DNA of 64,000 bases from assembly GCF_040939455.1 (NCBI RefSeq), contig NC_134116.1:75347900-75411899 (forward strand), given 5' to 3'. Shown here one piece after another: positions 48,800-61,599 of the stretch. The translations under genes and the position numbers were made by a program. The stretch is from Microcebus murinus (taxonomy: Eukaryota; Chordata; Mammalia; Primates; Cheirogaleidae). How positions within the stretch are numbered: the first letter of the stretch is position 1; every line of letters begins with the position of its first letter. The notes beneath the pieces were generated by a model that saw nothing but the letters and a program-made list of their open reading frames with translations, was not told the origin of the DNA and did not search any database.

Positions 48800-49115
48800 C
48801 TACCCAGCATGAGATGCATTCTAAAGCCCCTTGCAGGTGCCCTCAAACAGCACCGCCCCAACCCTGGCTCAGCCATGCCACCCCTGCAGCCACCCGTTCA
48901 CATCCGCGCTCCAGGCAAACCAAGCTACGGAGTGAAGTTCTGGGCGGCACTGCTGCAAGCCTCCCTGCCTTCGCCCTCGCTCCTCCTGGAATGCTTCTGC
49001 CCTTCCTCTACCTGCTCTTCCAAGATGGAGCTCACACCTCACCTCTTTATAAAGCCCTTCCTGACCACCACCAACCCCTTCCCAGGAAGAACCGACCACT
49101 TCCTTCAGTGGGTCC
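48800..49115 (+). repeat. L2 LINE 3' UTR region, sense
   Basis: 'tcctcctggaatgcttctgc', 'aagatggagctcacacctca' and 'tataaagcccttcctgacca' match the L2 region just after ORF2. The final poly-terminus is not included. Confidence 0.65.
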
Positions 49116-49359
49116 TGCAGTAATTAGAATAAAGTAATACTGGACTTACCTCCAGTATTTATATGCCCGATCATAGAAACAGAACATGTGATTTTTGAGA
49201 ACAGATGTCAGTTAAGAATAAATAAATGCAGTGCTGGAGCCAAAGCTGGAATTTGCATCTGGATCCAACTCAAAACCAGCATACTGTGCTGTGTGTCTAG
49301 AAGCCTGGAGTCTGCTCTCACAAAAATCACCCTGTCACTGCCAATACGGCAGCCACAGG

Positions 49360-49625
49360 TGGACACTGGGCACTCGAAAGGTGGCTAGCCTGAACTGACA
49401 TGTGCTCTAAATATAAAATACCTGATTTTGAAGATTCAACATAAAAGAAAGAATGTAAAATATTTCCACATGTTAAAATGATCATATTTGGGATATAACA
49501 GGTTAAATAAAACTTATTAAAATTAATTCCATCTGTTTCTTTTTGCCTTTTTAATGTGGCTACTAGAAAAAATTTAATTACATATATGGCTCACATTATA
49601 TTTCTGTTGGACAGAACTACTCTAT
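49360..49625. repeat. Probable hAT/MER-type DNA element
   Basis: 'gggcactcgaaaggtggcta', the AT-rich middle, 'aatgtggctactagaaaaaa' and 'ttctgttggacagaactact' recall a common mammalian DNA element with 'gtggctagtggctac...ggacagtgcag'. The family is not named with confidence. Confidence 0.45.
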
Positions 49626-49762
49626 AAAGTACAGCCTTCCTCTTTCCTATTAATATTAATAAATCTGTTGACATGATGCTGAGCATAATTCAACCTTTCC
49701 TAATGATATAGAGCCAGCAGCATCCAAGACTGCACTGTAGTGGTGGACAGCGTGGCCCTGCC

Positions 49763-49822
49763 GGACACAGAGTCTGTCCCTACACTAAACTTCGGGACAC
49801 AGAGAGTCTGTCCCTACACTAA
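49763..49822. repeat. Two-copy tandem duplication, 32-bp period
   Basis: 'ggacacagagtctgtccc' plus 'tacactaa' at 49763-49788 is repeated at 49795-49822 with a 2-bp AG insertion, giving a simple local duplication. Confidence 0.9.
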
Positions 49823-52591
49823 CAGCTCACAGAGGATTGCTTTCAGAGTTCTATCAAGTCATTGGGCTTCTCCTTCCCTACTATAGCTGTTGGCACTTAG
49901 TGTAACTCTTAAAGTTTCTAATCTTCTGATCTAGACGTTTTGCTGAATCCTGAGCTAACAGGTTGGGAGGGAAAAGCAGGACAGGACCAGGTGAGGCAAG
50001 GTGCTTGCCTGAGGGGGAACCAGAAAACTCCGTAATCAAGACAAATATTAATAACTTTTTAAATAACAGTTTTACTGATAAGTAATTCACACGTCATAAA
50101 ACTCACCATTTTAAAGGGCACGATTCAATAGTTTTAAGTACATTCACACGGTTGTACAACCATCACCACTAACGGATTCCAGAACATTTCTATCACCTCC
50201 AAAAGAAACCCATACGGTGAACAGACACTCCACATTCCTCCCTACGCCTAGTCCCTGCCAACCACTAATGTATTTTGTCTCCTTGAATTTGCCTACTCTG
50301 GACACTTCATGTAAATAGAATCATATAATATGTGGTCTTTTCTGTCTGGCTTCTTTCACTTAACAAAATGCTTTCAAAGTTCAGCCATTCCCACCAGGCT
50401 TCAGTCCTTCATTGTTTTTTTATGGCTGAACGATATTCTATTGTGTGAATATGCCACATTTTATTTATTAATGACTTGGTGGACATTTGGATTGTTTCCA
50501 GTTTGGGGCTATTATGTCCACATTCATGTAGAAGTTTCTATGTGGATATGAATTTTCATTTCTCTTGAGTATATACTCAGGAAGACAATTGATAGATAGG
50601 TCATATTGTAACTCCACTCCTTGAATTTAAGTGACTGTCAACTGTTTCCCAACATGGCTGCACCATTTCACAGTCCCACCAGCCACATATCACCCTATCT
50701 CCACATCTTCACCCACACTTGTTACTGTCTTTTTTAGCTTTCTTAGTGGTCGTGTAATACATAGTGGTTTTGATTTGCGTTTCCCTAATGGCCAACGTGG
50801 AACACCTTTTCATATGCTGATTGGCCATTTGCGTATCTTCTTTGGAGAAATGTCAACTCAAATCCTTTGCCCAATTTTGAGTTGGGTTGTCTTTATCACC
50901 CCCAAAAGGTTATATTGTTGACTTGTAACCATTCTTTACATATTCTGGATGCAAGTTCCTTGTCACAGACATGATTTTGCAAATATGCTCTCCCATTCTG
51001 TGGGTTGTCTTTTCTCTTAATTGTTTTTATCCTCTGAAGGAAAAAAGCTTGTAATTTTTATGAAGCCCAATCTATATATTTTTGGTCACTTCTGTTTTTG
51101 CTGTCATATATAAGAAACTATTGCTTTCATGTAGATTTACCCACTTTCTTCTCAAAGAGTCTTATTGTTTTAGGTTTTACATTTAGGTTAATGATCCATT
51201 TTGAGTTAATTTTTGTATATGGTTTCAAGTAGGGTCCAACTTCATTCTTTTGTATGTGGACATCCAGTTATTCCAGTACCATTTATTAGAAAGACTATTC
51301 TTTCTCAACTGAATTATCTTGTCATACTTGTTGAAAGCCAATTGATCATAAATATAAGGGTTATTGCTGGAACCTCAATTTTATACCACTGATCTATAAG
51401 GCTATACTTATGCCTGTACCACACTGTCTTTATTACCTTAGTTTGTAGTAAGTTTTGAAATCAGGAAGTGTGATTCCTTCAACTTTGTTGTATTTTTTCA
51501 GGATTACATTGGCTATTCTGGGTCTCTTGCATTTCCATATGAATTTTAGGATCAGCTTTTCAATTTCTGGGGTTAGGGGAGGAAGGCAGCTGTGATTTCG
51601 ATAGGGATTGCATTCATCTGTAGATCAATTTGGGAAGCATGACACCTTAACAATATTAAGTCATCCAATCCATGGACATGTCTTTCCATTCAATCTAAGC
51701 TCATTAATTCCTTTCAACAATATTTTGTAGTTTTCAGTGTTCAAGTCTTGAATGTAGTGTTACATTTGTTCTTAAGTATCCTATTCCTTTTGATGCTATT
51801 ACAAATGGAATTTTCAAATTTCATTTTTAGATTGTTCTCCATAAGGGCACAGAAATACAACTGGTTTTTGTATATTGATCTTGCATATGGCTACCTTATT
51901 CAAATTGGTTCTAACAGTTTTACATACGTATATGCGTGTATGTGTGTGGAGTCCTTAGGATTTTCTATATACAAGATCATGTCATCTGCAGATAGTTTTA
52001 CTTCTTCCTTTCCAATATGGATGACTTTTGTTTCTTTTTCTTGCCCAATTGCCTTGGCTATAACCTCTAGCAATGTTGAATAAATATGACAATCTTCACC
52101 TTGTTTGGTATCTAAGGAGGAAGACAAGTCTTTCACCATTAAGTATGATGTTAGTTGTGGGACTTTCATAGATGCTCTTCATCAGGTTGAGGAATATTCT
52201 TTCTATTACTGGTTCTTTAAATGTTTTTATCATGATGCACGGTTGGAATTTGTCAAGTGTTTTTTCTTTATTTATTGAGATGATTATGTGGTTTTTGTAC
52301 TTTATTTTATTAATATGGCGTATTACATTGATTTTTCATATGTAAAACCAACCTTGCATTACTCAGATAAACTCCACTTAGTCATGGTGTATAATCCTTT
52401 TTATATGTTGATTTCCATTTGTTAATATTTTGTTTCAGATTATTACATCTATCTTCGTAAATATTAATATTAGTCTATGCTTTCTTCTAATATCTTTGAT
52501 TTTGGTATCAAAGTACTACCAGCCTCAAAGACTGAGTTGGGAAATGTTCCTTCATTTTCTGTCTTCTGGAGAGATTATGCAAAACTGCTAT

Positions 52592-52876
52592 TACAGCATT
52601 GTGGAGGAAGGGCATACCTCTAACCCTTGCTAGGGAGAGGCAAAGATATAAAATGTAACCAAAATGTTAAAAAAGAAAAAAAATATTTATCGGGTGTCGG
52701 GCAGGGAGGAGGGGTGATGTGGGGATGGATATATTACATACATAGTGAATGCAATGCACACCTTCTCAGGGATGGACACGCTTGAAGCTCTGACTCAAAT
52801 GGGGAAGTGTGGCAAGGACAATGAACGTAACGTTAACGTTTGTACCTCCATAATATACTGAAATAAAAAATAACTG
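52592..52876 (+). mobile_element. Young strepsirrhine-type L1 3' end, sense, nested
   Basis: The sequence 'gcattgtggaggaagggcat' to 'gggtgtcgggcagggaggag', 'atggacacgcttgaagctct' and 'aacgtttgtacctccataat', with an A-rich end, matches the tail at 19022-19480. It splits the antisense L1 between 'gcaaaactgctatta' and 'tgttacttcttttaaaattt'. It is only about 285 bp, so strongly 5'-truncated, and it contains no gene. Confidence 0.8.
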
Positions 52877-53699
52877 ATGTTACTTCTTTTAAAATTTAGT
52901 AGAACTTACCAGTGAAGTTCTCTCAGCCTGGACTTTTATTTGTGGAAAAATTTTGTATCACTACTTGAATCTCTTTTCTTATTATAGATCACTTCCTATT
53001 TTCTTTCTTATTGTGTCAGTTTGGTTTTATGTGTCTTCCTGGGAATTTATCCATTTCATTTAGGTTATACCATTTGATACAAAATTATTCATAATGTTTC
53101 TTTATAATCCTTTTTATTTCTCTAAAGTGCATAGTGGTTCTCCCTCTTTCATTCTGATTTTAGCAATTGAGTCTTCTCTTTTTTTGCTACTAGTCAGTTA
53201 GGTAAAGGTCTGTCAATTTTGTTGATCTTTTCAAAGGACAAACTTTTGTTTTTATTAATTTTTATACTGTTTTCTATTCTGTGTTTCATTTACTTCTGCT
53301 TAGCCTTCATTATATTCATCCTGCTGTTCATTTTTAGTTTAGTTTACTCCTCTTTTTTTACTTTAAGGTGAAAAGTTAAATTTCAGATTTTTTTTTCTTT
53401 TGTTAATATAGTCGTTTATAGCTAAAAATTTCCCTGTCAGTACTGATTTGGTTGCACACCATAAGTTTTAGCATGTTCTGTTCTTGTTTTCGTTCATCTC
53501 AAAGTATTTTCTAATTTCTTGTTTGACCATTGGCTATTAAGGAATATGTTAATTTCCACATTATTATTCCCCATTATTCTATATTTCTGTAATTTTCTTC
53601 TGCTTTTAAGTTCTAATATCATTCCATTATGGCCAGAGAACAGACATTGTAGGATTTCTATCCTTTTAAATTCATTGAAACTTGTTCTATGGTCTAATA

Positions 53700-53888
53700 C
53701 AGGCGTCCTCAAACTACGGCCTGCGGGCCACATGTGGGTGTTTTGCCCGTTTGTTTTTTTACTTCAAAATAAGATATGTGCAGTGTGCATAGGAATTTGT
53801 TCATAGTTTTTTTAAACTATAATCTGGCCCTCCAATGGCCTGAGGGACAGTGAACTGGCCCCCTGTTTAAAAAGTTTGAGGACCCCTG
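53700..53888. mobile_element. hAT-type MITE, 189 bp, with 8-bp target duplication
   Basis: It starts CAGGCGTCCTCAAACT and ends AGTTTGAGGACCCCTG, so the terminal inverted repeats match over about 16 bp with one mismatch. It is flanked by the perfect 8-bp duplication gtctaata at 53692-53699 and 53889-53896, the hAT signature. It is inserted in the old antisense L1 and carries no open frame that could encode a transposase. The GC-rich ends with 'acggcctgcgggccacatgt' are typical of a young nonautonomous hAT family. Confidence 0.93.
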
Positions 53889-54413
53889 GTCTAATACATA
53901 CTCTATTTTAAAGAATTTTCTATATACACTTGAGAACAATGTATATTCTGCTATAGTTGGGTAGAGTGTTCTTTAGATATCTGTTCTAGCTCGTTTATAG
54001 TTGTTCAAATCTTTTATTTACTTGGTGTTCTTCTGCCTAGCTTCAACCCATTATTGAAACTATTATTGTTGAATTTTCTATTTATCCCTTCAATTCTGCC
54101 AGTTTTTGCTTTATGTATTTTAAGGATCTACTGTTAAATGCACATATGTTTGTAATTGATGATCTGATGAATTGATCCCTTTAACAATATATAATGACCT
54201 TCTTTGTATCTTGTAATTATTTTTTACTTAAAATCTATTTCACCTAATATCAGTATAGCCACTCTACCTCTCTTTAAGTTACTGTTTGCATGGTATATAT
54301 TATTCTATTCTTTTACTTTCAAAATGTTTGTGCCTTCACCTATAAAGTGATTCTGCATATAGTTTGGTCATGTTCATTTAATTCATTCTGCCAATCTCTG
54401 CCTTTTGATTAGA

Positions 54414-54739
54414 GTTTTTAAACAGGGGGCCAGTTCACTGTCCCTCAGACCATTGGAGGGCCGGATTATAGTTTAAAAAAAAACTATGAACGAATTCCTA
54501 TGAACACTGCACATATCTTATTTTGAAGTAAAAAAAACGGGCAAAACACCCACATGTGGCCCGCAGGCCGTAGTTTGAGGACGCCTATATTAGACCATAG
54601 AACAAGTTTCAATGAATTTAAAAGGATAGAAATCCTACAATGTCTGTTCTCTGGCCATAATGGAATGATATTAGAAATTAAGAGCAGAAGAAAATTACAG
54701 AAATATAGAATAATGGGGAATAATAATGTGGAAATTAGA
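54414..54739 (-). repeat. Inverted copy of MITE plus L1 flank, inserted with 11-bp direct repeats
   Basis: 54415-54737 is the reverse complement of 53550-53873. It includes most of the MITE (lacking its last 15 bases) and about 150 bp of adjoining L1, plus the MITE's target-duplication flank. By hand comparison I count 7 substitutions and 2 homopolymer length changes, or about 98% identity. The direct repeat ttttgattaga lies at 54403-54413 and 54740-54750, one copy on each side, in the L1 sequence around the insertion. There is no A tail. The copy was therefore made after the MITE had inserted. Confidence 0.9.
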
Positions 54740-56100
54740 TTTTGATTAGATTTAATTCACATTTATATTTCATATAATTACTGGTATGGCAGCATTTACA
54801 TCTGTCATTCTGAAATTTGTTTTCTGTTATGTCTTATATCTTTTTGCTTCTCTATTACTCCATTACCACCTTCTTTTGTGTTAGTTTTCAGCATGCCATT
54901 TTAATTCTTTTGGGTTTTTTACTATATATTTTTAGCTGTTTTCTTAGTGTTTATACTCTTTTATATTAATCTGTATAATTACCTTTACTGATCCTCTTTA
55001 TTTCTTCCTGTGGATTTGAGTTACTGGCTAATGTGTTTTCATTACAATCTGAAAGACTCCCTTTAATATTTCTTGTACAGCAGGTCTGCTAGTAACAAGT
55101 TCTCTGTTTTGTTTTTCTGAGATGTCTTAATTTTTTCTTCTATTTTTAAAAGATAGTTTTGCTGCATATAGAATTTTTGATTGACAGTCTTTTTCTTTAA
55201 ACACATTGAATACATTATTCCACTACCTCTGGCTTCCATGATTTCTGATGAGAAGTCAGCTGTTAATCTTATTGAGAAGCCCTTGTACATGATGATTCAC
55301 TTCTCTCTTGCTGCTTGGAGAGTTTTTGGCCATTATTTCCTCAAATAGTCTTTCTGTTCCCTTTCTTTCTTCTCCTTCTGAGATTTCCATTATGCATATG
55401 TTGGTGCTCAAGATGATTTCCCATAGATTTTAGGTCCTGTTCATTTTTCCTTATTTTTCTGTTCCTCAGACTATATAATTTCAATGGATCTATTTTCAAG
55501 TTTGATGATTCTTTCTTCTGCTAGCTCAGATATGTTGATGAGCACCTCTAATAATTTTTCATTTGAATTATTATATTTTTCAATTCCATAATTTCTATTT
55601 TTTTAAATGATTTCTCTCCCTTTATTGATATTTTCTATTTGGTGAGAAATAATTTTCATACTTTAATTCTTAAGATACAGTTTCCTTTAGCTCTCTGAAC
55701 ACATTTATAATAGCTAATCTTAAATGTTTGTCTAACATGTCCAATATCTGGATATTCTCAGAGATACTTTTGATTGACTATTTTTCCTATGTATAGCCTA
55801 TATGTTACTGTTTCTTTGTGTGTGTTATAATTTTGTGTTGAAAACTGGATTTTAAATAATATGACAACTCTGGAAATAAGATTCCAACCCCCACAAAGGT
55901 TTGTTGTTGCTGATATTTGGTGTTATTCCTATTGCTGTTTGTCCAATTCTCAGACTAATCATATAAAGTCTATCTTCTTTATCATGTGTAGCTGCTGAAG
56001 CATAGCTTCAGTGGTCAGCTATACTTCAGTAGAGATTTTCTTCAATGCTTTGAACCAATATATCTCCCAACCTTTCCTGAGGGGCTCTGAGAGAGAGTGG

Positions 56101-56101
<1 letters not shown>

Positions 56102-56146
<45 letters not shown>
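56102..56146. repeat. Long perfect (TG)n microsatellite
   Basis: About 22 uninterrupted TG units, the longest dinucleotide run in the window and probably length-polymorphic. Confidence 0.97.
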
Positions 56147-56148
<2 letters not shown>

Positions 56149-56450
56149 ACATGATTTCGACATTCCAGTAAGCAGTTTACAACTCTAAGTTTTTTCTCTC
56201 TCTTTGTACAGAGCATCAATGTCAGATAGAGATGATAGATTACGGCCTTCTCAAGTCTTTCCTTGGCATATGCACAAGTATATGAGCCTTCTAGATTCCA
56301 AAAATTATGCTTTTTAAAGACCCCTATAATATATCCTTTCCCATTTTTTTCTTTTAAGTTTTTTTGGTCTACCTCTTGTTACTCTAAACTGGTGTCACCA
56401 CCTCAGGCACCTGAGATGTTAAACATTTGCTGCTAATTATTTTTAACAAA

Positions 56451-58261
56451 TGTCTAAAACACATAGAATGAGTTCTAGTTAGGTGAAATAAATACAAGCT
56501 TTGAGAACAGAGTTTTTCAGGAAGCTGCCAGACAGGTCACATAGTGAGAATTTTTCTGAGAATGTGGCTCTTGGAGAGCTCCAACCCTGTTTTACCCTCT
56601 TTAGTGACTTCTAGGCTATTAGTTTTCAAGAATACCATGGAGCTAGCAAGAGATAAATGGGAATAAAGTAAGTTTAAATGTCACAAAGTTCACTGTTTTA
56701 CTGAGATTCAGTCCTTTGGTGAATCTCACACCAAAGAAAAAATCAGCAGTACTGATCCTATTTTCTTTAAAATTTTGAAATTTTGTTCATTGTGGATTTT
56801 GCACATGAATTTTGATTTTTTAAACTGCATGAAAATTTTGTTTTTACTATTGAGTTTTTGGTGCTCCCTTAAATTTTGTGAGTGAGGCAAGTGCCCGACT
56901 AACCACTCCCTAGTGCTGACCCTGGGGAAAGGTAATTTTCAGATCACATTTCTATTTTTTTAAAATTATATATTATTATTTTAATTCTCTAAACTGAGAT
57001 ATTAGTGATAACTCACATTATATTTTATCCCAATATCTTGGGCTATTGTCAAAGTGTTAATTCTAAAACCTAGCAGAAAAATTTCACTATGAAGTTTAGG
57101 GGTAGAGGTCAATAGAGTTATACTAGAATAACTTCATAAATCTGCTAGTAGAGGCAACTTAGCTTACTCAGCATAAAACTCATTACTAACAGCCAGTTAA
57201 ACTACTACAATATGAACTTTTTTTAAAAAAGGAATATTTGCTTGAGAATTCAGGAAATTAAACGCAATGTTTGGCATGTCCACCATACAAACTAACAAAG
57301 ATATCATGCAGCACCGATAGAAAATGCATCAGGCTTAGAAATATCCATTTCAACCAAAATTATTATGCTCCATGAAATCAATTCTCAAACAGATTTCCGC
57401 TGAAAATAAACTGATAGTAATATAAAAATTAGATACAAAAAGTTTTGGCTTACTATGTGGCAATATTTCCAACCTGAGAACACAATTATTTGTGTATAGA
57501 AAAAGACTGCCTGTCTGGAGAAGCTATTTTGAATGAGCAATTTCAAACAGCTTAGTACAAAGACAATTAATTCTGGATGATTTGAGATTACTTCTTCTAT
57601 ACTATCATTTAACAGAGATGGTGTTCATATTAAGTTTTTAGATTAGTACTTTGCAGTAGCAGTCTGGCGAGGTGTGGAAAATTAACTACCCTATTAAGTG
57701 TTCATTATCTGCTTCTGCTGTTTTATTGTCATTTCTTGTAATCCATGACTCTACATTACATTCTTTCTCCACCATGCTTTTGAAAGGCATTTAAAATCAC
57801 TATATCAATATTAGCCTGTTTCTGGACAAATGTGTTTGTCTTACTAAACTCTTCCTAGTAGCTAATGTACCAGGTTGGCTTTTCATTCCTGCAGGTGAGT
57901 CAAACTTCCCAAAGAGTCAATATCAACCAGTTATTAATAATGGTTTGGCCCTAATCACATATACTGCCAACTGGCCTATTAATATAATGACTGTGTGTAC
58001 ACACTGTTTTGTTTCTCTATAGGAACTGAACCTACGGGTTTGATGGGTCTGTAGTACACAGAGTAGCAAGACTAACAAAGAGAGGTCCTGAGGGGTCACA
58101 CAGTCCCTCTTCTCTGGAACTAGGGAAGTACATTTGCCTGAAAGACAATAATCAATCTTATTTTTTAAATCTCTCAAAAGATTGAGCTAACAATGTCTTC
58201 TCCTTCTATCTAGTCTAAACTCTGGTAACAAAACATAAGATAGAAATAAGAGATAAAAATA
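56451..58261. other. AT-rich non-coding stretch
   Basis: No gene or named element recognised. Confidence 0.4.
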
Positions 58262-58532
58262 ATCATTCACTTATTTTATTTATCTATTTATTCATATATC
58301 ATTTATTTATTATTTACTACTTATTTAGCAGATGATATGACTATCTAGGAAACCCAACGAAAATGACCACAAAAGGATTAGAATTGATAAGAGTTTGAAA
58401 AGTGCCCAGTTACACAATTACATGTTGGAATCAATAGTTTTCTATATATCAATTATTGGTTATATATAATTATAACCGATACATATTATATATATAAAAA
58501 ATACATGCTTAATATTATTTATTTATTTATTA
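58262..58532. repeat. AT-rich simple repeats (TTAT)n with a short palindrome
   Basis: Degenerate TTAT units at 58262-58330 and 58513-58532, with a 7-bp inverted repeat ggttata/tataacc at 58458-58477 and TA runs to 58497. Confidence 0.8.
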
Positions 58533-58894
58533 CAAGAGCTTTAATCAACCACTGGGTAATTTCCCCTCCTCAAACCCTAACTAGCCCCAGTTGCCTTTAG
58601 GCCAGGGGGTTCTCTCTGGCTCAGTGGCACTCATAAAGTTGCTCTAGATTTTTGACATGCAGAGCCTGCAGCACTGGCTCCCTGGGCTCCTTCCACCTGC
58701 AGCGGTTGGAGGGCCTGCACTCACCGCTCCCCATGAGTGGCATCCAGAGGCTGCCTCTCCCATCTCCTGCGGGGCTGGGCTCAACGTCCCCCCTCAGTGA
58801 GACTTTTCCTGCCCACCCCACTTGCAACAGCACTTCCCCAGCCCATACTCCTTCTCCCCTGTCTCGGATTTATTTTTCTCCACAGTACTAACCC

Positions 58895-59045
58895 TACCTA
58901 AGTATTTCACATAAGTTCATCTGATTCCTTCCATTACTGTAAGTTCCGCAGGGGCACAGTTTTTGTCTGTGTTGTTTGCTGCCCCATACCTAATGCCTAC
59001 AACAGTGCCTGGCACATACAGACACTCAGAACTATTTGTTGGATG
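58895..59045 (+). repeat. L2 LINE 3' end, sense
   Basis: 'ttactgtaagttccgcaggg', 'gcacagtttttgtctgtgtt', 'gtttgctgccccatacctaa' and 'acagtgcctggcacatacag' to 'tatttgttggatg' are the canonical L2 3' end in order. Confidence 0.85.
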
Positions 59046-61599
59046 GTGTTGATAAAAAAAAAAAAAAAAGCTGGACAATAGTCAAAGGCCAGAACGAGAG
59101 ATTTTATCCAGTTTACTGCTGCTACAGAGGAAAGAGACTTCAGTATAGAACTGAGCTCAACTCTGCTCTACGTAGAGGTGACCAGGTATTTCAAAGGAAG
59201 AATGAGAAGTGTGGAGGGGGGATGAGTGTGGGCTCAAGCAGAGATGAGGAAGTGGAAAATTGCAGAAATCAAGTAAGAGGGTTGGTCAATGTCCTAGGAC
59301 GAGGCCATCTGTGCCTGCTACCTGGCACTTGTCAGTCAGGCTCCTCCCCACCTGCAGAGACTGGAGACACAGCCCTATGATGATTATATTTCAAAGGAAT
59401 GGCTCTCAGACATTGAGAAAGACACTCCTGCATGGCAGGAGATGTGTGTACATCTCAAAGGGACAGAGAAAGAATTACAACTGCAAGTTTTTAATAAATG
59501 ATCCAACAAAAGAAAACTCAGGGGCCTATCATCAGGTGTTGGCTGCAACAAAGGTTAAATTCTTTGGGGGCAGCCTTGAGCTTTCCAGGAGGCAACTTAA
59601 AGGGGAGCTAGGCCATCCCAGGAACATGGCCTTAGGCTGCTAGAAGCCATGTTAGAGTGTTTTTAAGTCGTGGGGGCGGGGTAGATAAAATTGTTTGTAC
59701 TGAAAGTTGAAGTTCTTACAGGCCAAGGCTGAGGCTTAGTTGAGCAGAGGGCTCAGAGGAGCCTGACCAAAGTTTGGTCAAGGAGAAAGTCTTGGTGCAT
59801 GGGTGGGTGGATGGGTGGATGATGAATGGATAAGTATATAGGTTGGAGGGAAGGATTGATATGATAAGATCTGAAGGCATCCAAATGCAGATAGGAAATA
59901 GAAATCATTTCAGAGGAAACAACAACTCCCTCTCACACATTTGTGTGGTGGATATATTAATAACAAGCCTCCCACTTGCTCATGAAAACTGCTAGTAGGA
60001 ACAAGCTGGTGGTTCATCTAGTCCTTCCCAACCTGTAGGATATTTTCCAGGTCTGAGTTTGTTTGTTTGCTGTTTAAAATTCATATTAGAGACTGATCCT
60101 AAGGAGCTTACAAAAAGATCTCCTATGGAGCTGATGCTATCTGTTCCTATTAACTTTTTACTAATGAAGCATCTTTTACTAGTTGGTTTTTTTTTCCTTT
60201 CTCCTTGGCAGCCTGCCTCTGAGATAGGGGAAGAGCTTTTACCTACTTTCCTCCCTCCCCCACCACTCTGGGCATTTCTCCACCTGCACCTCACACTCAG
60301 ATCCAAAACAGTCCCATGCCTGGGAGATCATAAGGCAAAGTTAGCTGGTTCCCCAGGTACCTGCCTGATTTCAGTGGCTCTGCACAGCCCTAGCTTATAG
60401 CAGTTTCATTTTCAGCAGGTCTACTATAATACTGGATAGATTTCTTTTTTAAATCTTTTCATAAGATGACAAAAATTAAAATAAGAAAAGGTAATTGTAT
60501 AAGTTAACATTTAACCACAGTTTGGAGACGGGGGCAAATTCAGGGTTTGTGGAAACTCAGGTTTAGATAACTGGGGAGTGGGAGAGTCGAAAGAGCATCC
60601 CTCCCTATTTAAAAAGAATGCAACACTACAAACACAAACTGAGAGGTGCCCATATGAACACATTGCTAGGGGCCGTCCCAGAGGCTCGGAAGAAGCCTGG
60701 GTGAGGGGCCTGGAGCTTAAGATTCATTAGCTTCTCAGTCAATCCACCTCTGCTGGGAGATATAAAAGACTAGAGAGGATTGAAATCTCTAGAAAATCAC
60801 TAAGCATAACAGTCTTTTCTCTATTACATCAATCCTCCAGGCGCTATTCTTATCTCTCTTTCACAAACCACCATCCCTGCTGTTCCCTCTAATTTGGCAA
60901 CAGCAATTCATTATAAAAAGAGAGTATGCCGGACTAGGTCTGTGCATCCTCCCCAATTTTGGCTTTAGCAGTCTAGTTCCGTGTCAATTATGTAATAGCC
61001 AAAACAGAGAGTTTAAAGGAGTACCAAAAGCACAGTCATAGTTCTTACATAAGCCTTCCTTCATAAACCATCCATAAGATCTGCCCCTAGATTTGGATGT
61101 TTGGAATTACATAAGGTAGACAGAAAATACTGACTCGGCAGCCAGGTTTACATATGACCTTAAAAACAATAAAAGCTTGTTGCACTTAATGTACTAGTTT
61201 ATATTAACATAACTTTTAATTTGATAGGCAACATAATCTTTAATAGGACTTTATTATTTTATCATGTAAACATACAGGGATATCGTGACACCACTACTCA
61301 ACTTTCACTGTTATCTCTGCCCAAGGAAAGGTACCACTTAGGACTCCCCTAAGTATGCTACATGGAATTACAGGTCCCTGACACACAGCAACTATTCCTT
61401 GCAGGAAAAGCAACCAAGAAAGGTGTTTTAGACAAAATACAAAAGTGTACATGCTGTAATTCTTGAGCACATCTCCTTTTCAATAGCATTTCTCTCTTTC
61501 CATATTTATAAGCACATATTTTTGACTTACCTTAAGCCGCTGTAGCCACACCTTGGGCTACAAAGTGATAAATTAAAAGGAACCATGCACTCCAATAGG
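59046..61599. other. Non-coding stretch
   Basis: No supported exon. A (GGGT/GGAT)n run lies at 59799-59835. Overlapping frames at 59036-59643 are on the same strand but lack any recognisable family signature. Confidence 0.4.

Larger units (their letters stand above)
50055..56450 (-). mobile_element. Long old L1 (L1M-type), antisense, heavily interrupted
   Basis: About 6.4 kb reads as one antisense L1. It starts with 3' UTR text ('ccattttaaagggcacgatt', 'cggttgtacaaccatcacca'), passes through ORF2 in reverse ('ttggatgtgg'-type and 'gttccagtaccatttatta' text, 'gttgatcttttcaaaggaca', 'ccattatggccagagaacag'), and continues to upstream internal text ('gatgagaagtcagctgttaa') and beyond. Stop codons and indels are everywhere. 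It is interrupted by a young L1 tail (52592-52876), a hAT MITE (53700-53888) and an inverted templated copy (54414-54739). The left end, toward 56450, is approximate, and the piece may consist of two L1s. Confidence 0.75.

Noticed and set aside
48321..48800. 159-codon minus-strand frame
   Set aside because: It overlaps a MIR fragment and shows no domain. Probably a chance frame.
53494..53733. Near-identical peptides encoded at 53494-53733 (minus) and 54554-54745 (plus), suggesting a gene pair
   Set aside because: The match is explained by the inverted DNA duplication of L1 and MITE sequence, not by a gene family.
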